Shown here: in pieces, positions 1 to 6,108 of the stretch
How positions within the stretch are numbered: the first letter of the stretch is position 1
Layout of the letters: every line of letters starts with the position of its first letter
Source of the DNA: an uncultured Treponema sp.
GTDB lineage: Bacteria; Spirochaetota; Spirochaetia; Treponematales; Treponemataceae
Direction: 5' to 3'
NCBI GenBank assembly: GCA_937892225.1
Contig: CALAUH010000052.1
Coordinates: 1 to 6,108, forward strand
DNA length: 6,108 nucleotides
Notes under the pieces: generated by a model
Seen by the model: the letters and a program-made list of their open reading frames with translations, nothing else
Told to the model about the DNA's origin: nothing
The model's database searches: none
Program-made: the position numbers and the translations under genes

Positions 1-654
1 CGTGCGTTAGGTGATTATTTAGTCCGAAAAAATTACTGGACAGAAAATGTATCTTTGCAATTGGAAAAACCTAAAATATCAAAAAACTTACCGAAAGTTT
101 TATCTGTTGATCAGGTAGAAAATCTGCTTTCTTCAGTTAATACCTCCTGCGATTGTGGAAAGCGTGATGACTGTCTTTTTGAATTGATATATTCTTGCGG
201 TTTAAGAATAAGTGAAGTTTGTGAATTAAAACTTGCAAATGTTCATTTAGAAGAACAGATTCTTTTTATTCACGGAAAAGGTGATAAAGAAAGAATTGTA
301 CCTTTTGGAGATGTTGCAAAAAATAAACTGATTGAATATATTGAGAATGTTCGACCAGAGCTTACAAAAGGGAAAAATGTTCCGGAACTTTTTGTTAATT
401 ACAGAGGTCAGCCGATTACCAGAAAAGGTGTTTGGAAAAGATTTCAGGAATTAAAAAAGAATTCTGGAATAAAAGCAAAAGTTCATACTTTAAGACATTC
501 TTTTGCAACACATTTGCTGTCTGGTGGAGCAGATTTGCGTTCTGTACAAGAGTTGTTGGGACATTCAGATTTATCTACAACTACAATATATACTCATGTT
601 ACAGATAAACAACTGGAAACTGCACACGAAAAGTATTTTGAACCTAAAGATTGA
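1..654 (+). CDS. xerD: Tyrosine recombinase XerD, C-terminal part (5' end outside window)
   Basis: Site-specific tyrosine recombinase of the Xer family. With a XerC partner it is expected to resolve chromosome dimers at dif near the terminus, in a reaction controlled by FtsK. The reading frame is open from base 1, so the gene begins upstream; the TTG at base 55 is internal, since the codons before it still read like the end of the core-binding domain. 217 of the usual ~300 residues are visible. All six catalytic residues are present (codon numbers counted from base 1): Arg69 in GLRISE, Lys93 in HGKGDKER, His162 and Arg165 in HTLRHSFATH, His188 in LLGHSDLSTT, and the nucleophile Tyr197 in IYTHV. 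The GHSDLSTT and GADLR wording is closer to XerD than to XerC, so I call it XerD; the XerC/XerD split is less certain than the family. Its stop codon overlaps the ribosome binding site of the next gene, so the two are probably coupled. Confidence 0.9.
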   Translation, partial: RALGDYLVRKNYWTENVSLQLEKPKISKNLPKVLSVDQVENLLSSVNTSCDCGKRDDCLFELIYSCGLRISEVCELKLANVHLEEQILFIHGKGDKERIVPFGDVAKNKLIEYIENVRPELTKGKNVPELFVNYRGQPITRKGVWKRFQELKKNSGIKAKVHTLRHSFATHLLSGGADLRSVQELLGHSDLSTTTIYTHVTDKQLETAHEKYFEPKD

Positions 655-656
655 GG
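652..656 (+). promoter_or_regulatory. Ribosome binding site for the TPR lipoprotein gene
   Basis: TGAGG lies 6 nt before the ATG at 663 and includes the TGA stop of xerD. It decides the start: an in-frame TTG at 651 would add four residues but has no ribosome binding site and would overlap the xerD stop. Starting at 663 also gives a normal lipoprotein signal peptide. Confidence 0.7.
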
Positions 657-662
657 TATTTT

Positions 663-1382
663 ATGACAAAAGTAGTTAAATTATTAGTAATAATTTCTGC
701 ATCATTTTTATTTTTTTCTTGTAATAAAGCATCTAATAAACAGATACAGCGTTTACAAAGATTAGAAGAAAACGTTGACAGTCCTACAACAATCGAAGAA
801 ATAAAAGATGCTATTGAAAAATATCAGACTAGAGTTCAAGATATTCAGCTTGCCAACAGTCAGATTGGAATCTGGTATAAAATGCTTGGTTGTAGATATG
901 TAGATAATAATATGTTTGGTGAAGCCTTAAAAGCATTTCAATCAGCTCTAGATTATTATCCAAATAATCCTAATCTTTATTATTATGTAGGTTTATGTTC
1001 TGGATATATGTATCATAAAGAAAAAGATGGTACTGGAAACATGGAACAGGCAAATAAATATTTGACACTTGCAGAAAATGGATATTTACGTGCAATTCAG
1101 TTGGACGACAGATATGTAAAAGCAATGTATGGAATTTCTATAATTTATGTATATGAAATGGTTGAACCAGAAAAGGCAATTCCATATCTTGAAAAATTAT
1201 TAACAATTGATACAAAAAATATGGATGCATTATCTGTACTTGCAACTGCTTATTATTTAAACGAAGAATTTGACAAAACTCTTGAAATATTAGATAAAAT
1301 AATAGAAACAACAAAATCAGCTGAAACTAGATCCATCGCCGAGGAGAAGAAGAAAGCTGTTCTTGAAGGAATGCAATTTTAA
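663..1382 (+). CDS. TPR-repeat lipoprotein of unknown function
   Basis: A 239-residue predicted lipoprotein. The N-terminus is Met-Thr-Lys followed by a hydrophobic stretch (residues 4-18) ending in FFSC, so Cys20 is the probable lipidated residue. Phe at -3 departs from the classical Leu but suits the relaxed lipobox of spirochaetes. After a polar, Gln/Glu-rich linker (about 21-65), several helical pairs look like tetratricopeptide repeats: about 68-101 (with EALKAFQSAL and a closing YYPNNP), about 105-150, about 155-190 (PEKAIPYLEKLL) and about 191-224 (EFDKTLEILDKII). TPRs bind proteins; the partner is unknown. The protein should be anchored in the envelope facing the periplasm or surface, an odd companion for genes acting on DNA. 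It starts 8 nt after xerD and overlaps the start of dprA by about 20 nt, so it is probably co-transcribed with both. I do not recognise a named gene. Confidence 0.85.
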   Translation: MTKVVKLLVIISASFLFFSCNKASNKQIQRLQRLEENVDSPTTIEEIKDAIEKYQTRVQDIQLANSQIGIWYKMLGCRYVDNNMFGEALKAFQSALDYYPNNPNLYYYVGLCSGYMYHKEKDGTGNMEQANKYLTLAENGYLRAIQLDDRYVKAMYGISIIYVYEMVEPEKAIPYLEKLLTIDTKNMDALSVLATAYYLNEEFDKTLEILDKIIETTKSAETRSIAEEKKKAVLEGMQF

Positions 1383-2421
1383 GAATCTTTCGGAAGATAA
1401 AAAAATATTATTTTTGAGTCTTTCGAGAATTACTTTTCTATCGTTTGAAGAAAAGATAATTTTAGAAAAAAATCTTGACAGTTCTGCAACGCTTGCATTA
1501 ATGTCTAAAGATGATATTTCTTTGCTGATTAAACGGGATTTAAAAAGAGCCGTCTGGAATGGAAATGAAAATCTAAGACGAGCTCAAATTGCGAAACATT
1601 ATTGTGATGTTTTTAAAATAGATATCCTGCTGTATTCAGATTTGAAATATCCAGAATTACTACGGAATACTTATAATCCGCCATATCTACTTTTTTATAA
1701 AGGTGATGTAAATTGTCTTTGTAAAAAAAATGTTTCTGTTGTAGGAACAAGAAAAATTACTCCACAGGGAAAAATTGCTGCATTAGAATTTGCATATGAT
1801 GCAGCTTTAAATAACTGTAATGTAATTTCGGGACTGGCGAATGGAGTAGATGGTTATGCTCATCAAGGTTGTATAAATGCATACTTTGATGTAATGGATA
1901 AAAATGAATCAATACAGAATGTTGGAAAAACAGTTGCAGTTTTACCAGGAAGTATAGATTCAATTACTCCTTTAAATCATACAAAACTTGCTTCGAAAAT
2001 TATTCAGACAGGTGGTTGTATAATTAGTGAGTATGAACCAAAAATGGAGATGGCTGCCTGGCATTTTGTTCAGAGAAATAGAATAATTGCCGGATTGTCT
2101 TCTTCTACAGTTGTAATACAATCCCCGTCAGGAAGCGGAGCTTTAATTACAGCTGATTTTGCATTAGATTTTAACAGGGATGTATTTTTCCATCAGGCTG
2201 CTTTTTCGGATATTGCTAAAGAAATTAGTGATTATACAGAAAAAAAACTTGATATTGATTTTGCTAATGGTAAAATAAGTAAATATAAAAGGGAAAATAC
2301 AGTAAAGAAGTTTCTTTTAAGTGGAGCTCCTGTTATTTCTGATTATAATGATTATTGTAATGCGTTAAAGGAAGAACCTGGTTTACGTAATTCAATATAC
2401 GTTCAGAGAGAATTGATTTAA
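1363..2421 (+). CDS. dprA: DNA-processing protein DprA (Smf family)
   Basis: DprA/Smf binds single-stranded DNA entering by transformation and loads RecA; it is also widespread in bacteria not known to be competent. The protein is 352 residues from the TTG at 1363. A divergent helical N-terminal region (about 1-110) precedes the Rossmann-like DprA core: VVGTRKITPQG (126-136), SGLANGVDGYAH (156-167), AVLPGSID, ISEYEP, RNRIIAGLS (238-246) and SGALITADFAL (258-268). Two departures from the usual pattern are visible: about 15 extra polar residues between the AH motif and AVLPGS (around 172-186), and VFFHQ where most members have VFAVPG. A GAPVISDY segment near the C-terminus matches the usual end of the core; I see no winged-helix domain after it. 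The start is uncertain: TTG overlaps the lipoprotein gene by 20 nt, the nearest GGAG is about 16 nt upstream, and the first in-frame ATG (1501) would remove 46 residues. Confidence 0.92.
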   Translation: MKECNFKNLSEDKKILFLSLSRITFLSFEEKIILEKNLDSSATLALMSKDDISLLIKRDLKRAVWNGNENLRRAQIAKHYCDVFKIDILLYSDLKYPELLRNTYNPPYLLFYKGDVNCLCKKNVSVVGTRKITPQGKIAALEFAYDAALNNCNVISGLANGVDGYAHQGCINAYFDVMDKNESIQNVGKTVAVLPGSIDSITPLNHTKLASKIIQTGGCIISEYEPKMEMAAWHFVQRNRIIAGLSSSTVVIQSPSGSGALITADFALDFNRDVFFHQAAFSDIAKEISDYTEKKLDIDFANGKISKYKRENTVKKFLLSGAPVISDYNDYCNALKEEPGLRNSIYVQRELI

Positions 2422-2424
2422 GGA
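2420..2424 (+). promoter_or_regulatory. Ribosome binding site for topA
   Basis: AAGGA sits 8 nt before the ATG at 2433 and overlaps the TAA stop of dprA (2419-2421). It supports the ATG start and translational coupling with dprA. Confidence 0.65.
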
Positions 2425-2432
2425 TTAAATAT

Positions 2433-4580
2433 ATGGCAGAAAAAACAACAAAGAAAACATCAAAAAAAGAAAAGATTCCACAGACATTGGTAATTGTAGA
2501 ATCTCCTGCTAAAGCACACACAATTGAAAAATATCTTGGAACTGGATATACAGTAAAAGCTTCAATGGGACATTTAATAGATTTGCCAAAATCAAGAATG
2601 GCTATTGATATTGAAAATGGTTTCCAGCCGGAATATATTACTGTTCGCGGTAGAGCAAAATTGTTAAAAGAACTTCAGAAAGATGCAAAAAAATCAGATT
2701 TTGTATTACTTGCATCCGATAACGACCGTGAAGGGGAAGCAATTGCATGGCATTTAAACAATGCATTAAAAGATAAAACTGATGCAAAAATCAGCAGAAT
2801 TGTTTTCAATGAAATTACTCCATCTGCCATAACTGAAGCCGTAAAAAATCCTGGAGAAATTGTTGAATCTAAAGTAAATGCTCAGAAAGCACGACGTGTT
2901 TTAGACAGACTTGTTGGTTATAATCTGAGTCCTCTTTTATGGACAAAAGTAAAAAACGGTCTTTCAGCAGGTCGTGTTCAGTCTGTAGCATTAAAATTGA
3001 TTTGTGAAAGAGAAAAAGAAGTACAGGAATTTTTACCAGAAGAATACTGGTCTTTGGATGCAGACTTTTCTAAAGGTAAATCTTCTTTTACTGCACAGCT
3101 TGTAAAATACAAAGATGAAACTCCAGAATTAACTTCAGAAAAATTAGTTAATGAAATTATAGAAAAAATTAAAAATACACCATGCGTTGTATCATCAATT
3201 AAGAAAACTGAAAAAACTGTAAGACCAAAACCACCTTTTACTACATCAAAACTTCAGCAGGCAGCTGCAAACAGATTAAGTTTTACTTCAAGAAAAACAA
3301 TGCAGATTGCACAGCAGCTTTATGAAGGTATTCAGATTGGTCAGAATCGTGTCGGTCTTATAACTTACATGCGTACAGATTCTGTTCGTATTTCTCAGAC
3401 AGCCTTAGATGATGTAAGAAAATGGATTACAACAAATTATCCAAAAGATTTACCGGAAGAAGCTATTCATTATACAGTCGGTAAAGATGCACAGGATGCA
3501 CATGAAGGTATTCGTCCAACATATACGGAATATACACCAGAAAGTGTAAAAGAATATTTAACTCACGACCAATATAAATTGTATTCAATCATCTGGGAAC
3601 GTTTTGTATCAAGTCAGATGAATAATGCAAAAATGGTTACAACATCAGTAGAAATAAAAGCAGAAGATGCTTTGTTCAGAGTTGCTGCAAGTAAAGTTTC
3701 AGAAAAAGGTTTTTATAATGTTATAAAACTTCTTTCTTCAAAAGAAGATAAATCTACATCTTTACCTGCAATGAAAGAAGGTGAAGTAATCAACGTTCAG
3801 AAATTCCATCCTGAACAGCATTTTACACAAGGCCCTGCAAGATATACCGATGCTTCAATTGTAAGAATGCTTGAAGAAAAAGGAATTGGCCGTCCTTCTA
3901 CATATGCACCAATCATTTCTGTTTTGTTAGACAGATATTATGTAACTCGTTCAAATAAACAGCTTGTACCAACTCAGCTTGGAACTATGATTTCTAAGAT
4001 TTTAGTTGAATCTTTCCCGGATGTAATTAATGAATCATTTACTGCAGAAGTTGAAAATAAACTTGATGAAGTAGAAAAAGATAATTTAGTCTGGAATCAG
4101 ATGATGCAGGATTTCTTTGGACCTTTTAAGAAACGTGTTAATGAAGTTATGGAAAACACAGAAAGTATAAAAGGGTTCCTTGATGAAGAAACTGATAAAA
4201 TTTGTGATTTGTGTGGTAAACCGATGATAAAAAAACTTGGTCGTTTCGGATTCTTCCTTGCATGTTCAGGTTTCCCAGAGTGTCATAATACAAAATCAAT
4301 TCCACTTGCAAAATGTCCATGTAAAGATTGTGGCGGAGAAATTGTTGAAAGAAAATCAAAGGGAAGGGGAAAATCTTTCTTTGGTTGTACAAATTATCCT
4401 ACATGTACTTTTATTTCACATTTCAAACCAATCGATCAGTATTGTCCACAGTGCGGATGGTTCCTTGTAGAAAAATTCGATAAAAAGAACGGAAGTTACA
4501 AGAGCTGTATTAATCCTGATTGTGATTATTTACATTCTGCAGATGAAGAAAAAATTGAACCTGTAGAAGCTGATGAATAA
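2433..4580 (+). CDS. topA: DNA topoisomerase I (type IA), three zinc ribbons
   Basis: Type IA topoisomerase that relaxes negative supercoils by cutting one strand and passing the other through a 5'-phosphotyrosine-linked gate. The protein is 715 residues. After a short Lys-rich N-terminus (1-14) comes the Toprim domain: VIVESPAKA with Glu23, GHLIDLP, and the acidic cluster SDNDREGEA with Asp96, Asp98 and Glu100 for magnesium; Asn97 replaces the commoner Pro. VLDRLVGY and SAGRVQS follow. The catalytic tyrosine is Tyr312 in ITYMRTDS, and EGIGRPSTYAPI marks the conserved central domain. The C-terminus has three four-cysteine zinc ribbons: Cys591/594/611/617, Cys630/633/652/658 and Cys671/674/692/697. 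The length is modestly below the E. coli enzyme (865 residues), in line with the many bacteria that have a shorter C-terminal region. The gene starts 11 nt after dprA and ends 15 nt before xerC. The TAA stop is followed in the same frame by two more TAA codons before the xerC ATG, so read-through into xerC is blocked. Confidence 0.97.
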   Translation: MAEKTTKKTSKKEKIPQTLVIVESPAKAHTIEKYLGTGYTVKASMGHLIDLPKSRMAIDIENGFQPEYITVRGRAKLLKELQKDAKKSDFVLLASDNDREGEAIAWHLNNALKDKTDAKISRIVFNEITPSAITEAVKNPGEIVESKVNAQKARRVLDRLVGYNLSPLLWTKVKNGLSAGRVQSVALKLICEREKEVQEFLPEEYWSLDADFSKGKSSFTAQLVKYKDETPELTSEKLVNEIIEKIKNTPCVVSSIKKTEKTVRPKPPFTTSKLQQAAANRLSFTSRKTMQIAQQLYEGIQIGQNRVGLITYMRTDSVRISQTALDDVRKWITTNYPKDLPEEAIHYTVGKDAQDAHEGIRPTYTEYTPESVKEYLTHDQYKLYSIIWERFVSSQMNNAKMVTTSVEIKAEDALFRVAASKVSEKGFYNVIKLLSSKEDKSTSLPAMKEGEVINVQKFHPEQHFTQGPARYTDASIVRMLEEKGIGRPSTYAPIISVLLDRYYVTRSNKQLVPTQLGTMISKILVESFPDVINESFTAEVENKLDEVEKDNLVWNQMMQDFFGPFKKRVNEVMENTESIKGFLDEETDKICDLCGKPMIKKLGRFGFFLACSGFPECHNTKSIPLAKCPCKDCGGEIVERKSKGRGKSFFGCTNYPTCTFISHFKPIDQYCPQCGWFLVEKFDKKNGSYKSCINPDCDYLHSADEEKIEPVEADE

Positions 4581-4595
4581 TTTCGATAATAAAGT

Positions 4596-5491
4596 ATGGT
4601 TTTAGAAGAATTAATTGATGAATTTTTACTTTATCTTTCTTCTGTAAAAGGATTTTCGGAAAATACAATCACCGGTTATAAAAATGATTTGGAAAATTTA
4701 AAATCATTTTTATCACCTTCTATTTCTATCGAATCCATTACCAAAGAAAACCTTATTTTATGCATAGGTCAACTTTCAAAACAAAATAAAGCGGCGGCTT
4801 CTATAAACAGATTTATAGCGGCTGTCCGTTCTTTGTTTTTATACGCATATCGTCTGGAATATATAAAAATAAATCCTTCTTTAGAATTAAAAACTGTTAA
4901 AATCCCTAAAAAACTTCCTAATTTTATGACAAAAGCAGAAGTTGATGATTTGTGTAATCTTCCTGAAACTAAAGAACTTTTATGGAAAACAAGAGATGAA
5001 TGTCTTTTTAAAATGTTATATTCATCAGGTTGCCGTATAAGTGAAATTACAAATCTAAAACTTTCAGATTTTATTGATGATTATAAAAGTGCAGTCGTAT
5101 TAGGAAAAGGTAATAAACAGCGCAGAGTGTTTTTTCAAGAAATGCATTAAAAGAATATTTAGAAGATAGAAATAAAATTTTAAAAGAAAATAATATTTTT
5201 AATCCTACAGATATTCTGTTTATTAATCAGAAGGGACAGCCTTTAAGTGTCAGTGGTATAAGATTTATTATTACTAAATACAGTGGTAGTGAAGGAACTA
5301 ATCATCATGTAAATCCTCATGCATTCAGACACACTTTTGCAACACAGATGTTATCTAACGGTGCAGATGTTCGAATGGTTCAGGAAATGCTTGGGCACAG
5401 TTCAATTTCTACAACACAACGATATACTCATATTACAACAGAAAAATTAATTGATATTTATAATAAATCACATCCTCATGGAAAGGAATAG
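4596..5491 (+). pseudogene. xerC: Tyrosine recombinase XerC, split by a one-base frameshift
   Basis: XerC-type partner of the upstream XerD. The first frame (4596-5150) encodes 184 residues: the N-terminal core-binding domain (about 1-90, with SVKGFSENTITGYKNDL) and the start of the catalytic domain, with Arg147 in GCRISE and Lys171 in GKGNKQRR. It then reads VFFQEMH and stops. The -1 frame is open from 5117 to 5491 and continues the protein from SRNALKEYLEDR, with HAFRHTFATQ, MLGHSSISTTQRYTHI and the XerC-like ending HPHGKE. Adding one T to the six at 5130-5135 gives 298 residues, the normal length, with all six catalytic residues (Arg147, Lys171, His242, Arg245, His268, Tyr277) and a gap-free match to the family pattern GKGxKxRR...RNA. 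As written, the first product lacks the nucleophile and should be inactive, and the second frame has no early start codon. No clear Shine-Dalgarno sequence precedes the ATG. It may be functional if the base is a sequencing error or if recoding occurs. Confidence 0.88.
5130..5135 (+). repeat. T6 homopolymer at the xerC frameshift
   Basis: Six consecutive T lie inside the short zone (5117-5147) where the upstream and downstream xerC frames are both open. It is the longest mononucleotide run in that zone, so it is the likeliest place for the lost base. The upstream frame reads it as TTT TTT followed by CAA; a tRNA slipping back one base on the second TTT would still pair with TTT and then read TCA, the downstream frame. 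Confidence 0.75.
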
Positions 5492-5510
5492 TGGATAGCG
5501 TTAAGTAATT

Positions 5511-5535
5511 AAGGAATGATTGTAATCTTTTTTTT
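5511..5535 (+). terminator. Weak terminator-like element after xerC
   Basis: A run of eight T (5528-5535) follows a poor stem: GATT (5518-5521) can pair with AATC (5524-5527) around a two-base loop, or AAGGA (5511-5515) with TCTTT using one G-U pair. The position, 20-44 nt after the xerC stop and before a promoter, suits an operon end, but the stem is too weak for a confident intrinsic terminator; the T-tract may be chance in AT-rich DNA. Confidence 0.25.
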
Positions 5536-5553
5536 AATCCTAAAACGCATAAA

Positions 5554-5571
5554 AAAGTTTGCCTAAACTTT
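5554..5571 (+). repeat. Short perfect inverted repeat over the -35 region
   Basis: AAAGTTT (5554-5560) and AAACTTT (5565-5571) are perfect complements around the loop GCCT. With a single G-C pair it would be a poor RNA hairpin, but its dyad symmetry covers the candidate -35 box of hslV, as an operator would. No regulator can be named. Confidence 0.35.
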
Positions 5572-5587
5572 ATTAATTCATTATATT
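5559..5587 (+). promoter_or_regulatory. Candidate sigma-70 promoter for hslV
   Basis: TTGCCT (5559-5564, four of six matches to TTGACA) and TATATT (5582-5587, five of six to TATAAT) are separated by exactly 17 nt. Transcription would start near 5594, giving a 5' leader of about 75 nt before hslV. The position in the only sizeable intergenic gap of the window supports it. No CIRCE-type heat-shock operator is visible. AT-rich DNA produces such matches by chance, so confidence is moderate. Confidence 0.5.
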
Positions 5588-5659
5588 TGATAGAAACATA
5601 GAAATCATTTTTTTTATCATAAAAGTCATCTTTAATTCACTTTTAAAGAGATTTTTTAT

Positions 5660-5664
5660 GGAGG
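5660..5664 (+). promoter_or_regulatory. Strong ribosome binding site for hslV
   Basis: GGAGG lies 5 nt before the ATG at 5670 and decides the start. An in-frame ATG at 5658 would overlap this site and add four residues; it has only a weaker AAAGAG upstream. Confidence 0.75.
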
Positions 5665-5669
5665 TATAT

Positions 5670-6108
5670 ATGTCTAAAACAAAAATTAGAAGTACAACTA
5701 TTCTTGCTGTAAAAAGAAACGGACAGGTAGCGATGGCAGGAGACGGACAGTGTACTTTAGGTGAAACTGTTTGTAAAGGAAATTCAAGAAAAGTTAGAAA
5801 AATCTATGATGGAAAAATTTTAACAGGTTTTGCCGGTTCTGTAGCAGATGCTTTTACTTTGTTAGATAGATTTGAAGCTAAAGTTAAAGAATATAACGGA
5901 GATATAATGAGATCTGCCGTTGAACTTGCAAAAGCCTGGAGAACTGACAGAAGTTTGCAGAAATTAGAAGCAATGCTTTTAGTTGCAGATAAAAATAAGA
6001 TTTTATTAATCAGTGGTGATGGAAACGTAATTGAACCTGAAAAAGATGCAATTGCAATCGGTTCTGGTGGAAATTATGCTTATTCAGCAGCTCTTGCATA
6101 TCTTGATT
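5670..6108 (+). CDS. hslV: ATP-dependent protease peptidase subunit HslV (3' end outside window)
   Basis: HslV (ClpQ) is the proteasome-like threonine peptidase that forms a double hexameric ring and degrades proteins unfolded by the ATPase HslU in the cytoplasm. 146 residues are visible of about 175-185 expected. The N-terminus MSKTKIRSTTILAV shows that the catalytic threonine is Thr9, so an eight-residue propeptide is probably removed; in E. coli only the initiator Met precedes it. Counting Thr9 as residue 1, the conserved Asp17 (Asp25 here, in AGDGQ) and Lys33 (Lys41 here, in NSRKVRK) are present. GFAGSVADAFTLLDRFEAK, ELAKAWRTDR, LEAMLLVADK and AIGSGGNYA are family hallmarks. It has its own candidate promoter and a strong ribosome binding site, unlike the genes before it. 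hslU normally follows hslV and would be expected just beyond the window. Confidence 0.96.
   Translation, partial: MSKTKIRSTTILAVKRNGQVAMAGDGQCTLGETVCKGNSRKVRKIYDGKILTGFAGSVADAFTLLDRFEAKVKEYNGDIMRSAVELAKAWRTDRSLQKLEAMLLVADKNKILLISGDGNVIEPEKDAIAIGSGGNYAYSAALAYLD

Noticed and set aside
1757..1963. A 68-codon open frame on the - strand within dprA
   Set aside because: It is antisense to the conserved DprA core and its composition is what a reverse reading of AT-rich coding sequence gives.
2333..2521. A 62-codon open frame on the - strand across the dprA/topA junction
   Set aside because: It overlaps conserved coding sequence of both genes and has no ribosome binding site or family motif.
4147..4392. 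An 81-codon open frame on the - strand within topA
   Set aside because: It is the antisense shadow of the topA zinc-ribbon region, with no supporting signal.
4237..4470. A 77-codon open frame on the + strand within topA
   Set aside because: It lies in another frame inside the zinc-ribbon region of topA, which has clear conserved cysteines; it has no ribosome binding site or recognisable motif.
4573..4598. A possible TopA-XerC read-through fusion, since both genes share a frame
   Set aside because: Three in-frame TAA codons (4578, 4587, 4590) lie between the genes, and the xerC ATG at 4596 is the first start after them.
1..5491. Two tyrosine recombinases as boundaries of an integrated mobile element or integron
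   Set aside because: Both look like chromosomal XerC/XerD, the genes between are housekeeping, composition is uniform, and I saw no attachment-site repeats at the edges.
5492..5669. A possible small RNA, tRNA or CRISPR-like repeat in the intergenic gap
   Set aside because: No cloverleaf, direct repeat array or stable GC-containing stem was seen; only the weak elements listed as features are supported.

Overview
The window is an AT-rich (roughly one third GC by eye) stretch of bacterial chromosome that reads like a Treponema-type spirochaete. The basis is the gene set and order (a TPR lipoprotein with a loose spirochaetal lipobox, then dprA, topA, xerC and hslV), strong A/T preference at third codon positions, and compact operon packing. 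Genus assignment is an inference from gene content, not from a database search.

Layout: everything is on the + strand. Bases 1-5491 form one tightly packed cluster: the 3' part of a XerD-type tyrosine recombinase (cut by the window start), a short TPR lipoprotein, the DNA-processing protein DprA, topoisomerase I with three C-terminal zinc ribbons, and a XerC-type tyrosine recombinase. Gaps between genes run from an overlap of about 20 nt to 15 nt, so they are very likely co-transcribed from a promoter upstream of the window. After a 178-nt intergenic region with a weak terminator-like element and a good sigma-70-type promoter comes hslV, the peptidase subunit of the HslUV protease, cut by the window end.

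How the genes fit together: XerC and XerD are the two partner recombinases that resolve chromosome dimers at dif. TopA relaxes negative supercoils, and DprA handles incoming single-stranded DNA. The cluster is therefore mostly DNA topology and recombination, with one envelope lipoprotein of unknown role embedded in it. hslV belongs to a separate transcription unit for protein quality control.

The most notable anomaly is in xerC. A run of six T (5130-5135) appears to lack one T, which splits the gene into an N-terminal frame with the first two catalytic residues and a C-terminal frame with the other four. Restoring one T gives a normal 298-residue XerC with all six catalytic residues. It could be a sequencing or assembly error, a recent mutation, a phase-variable tract or a recoding site; the sequence alone cannot decide. 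I see no new multi-gene system here; the rest is conserved housekeeping content with some local oddities.
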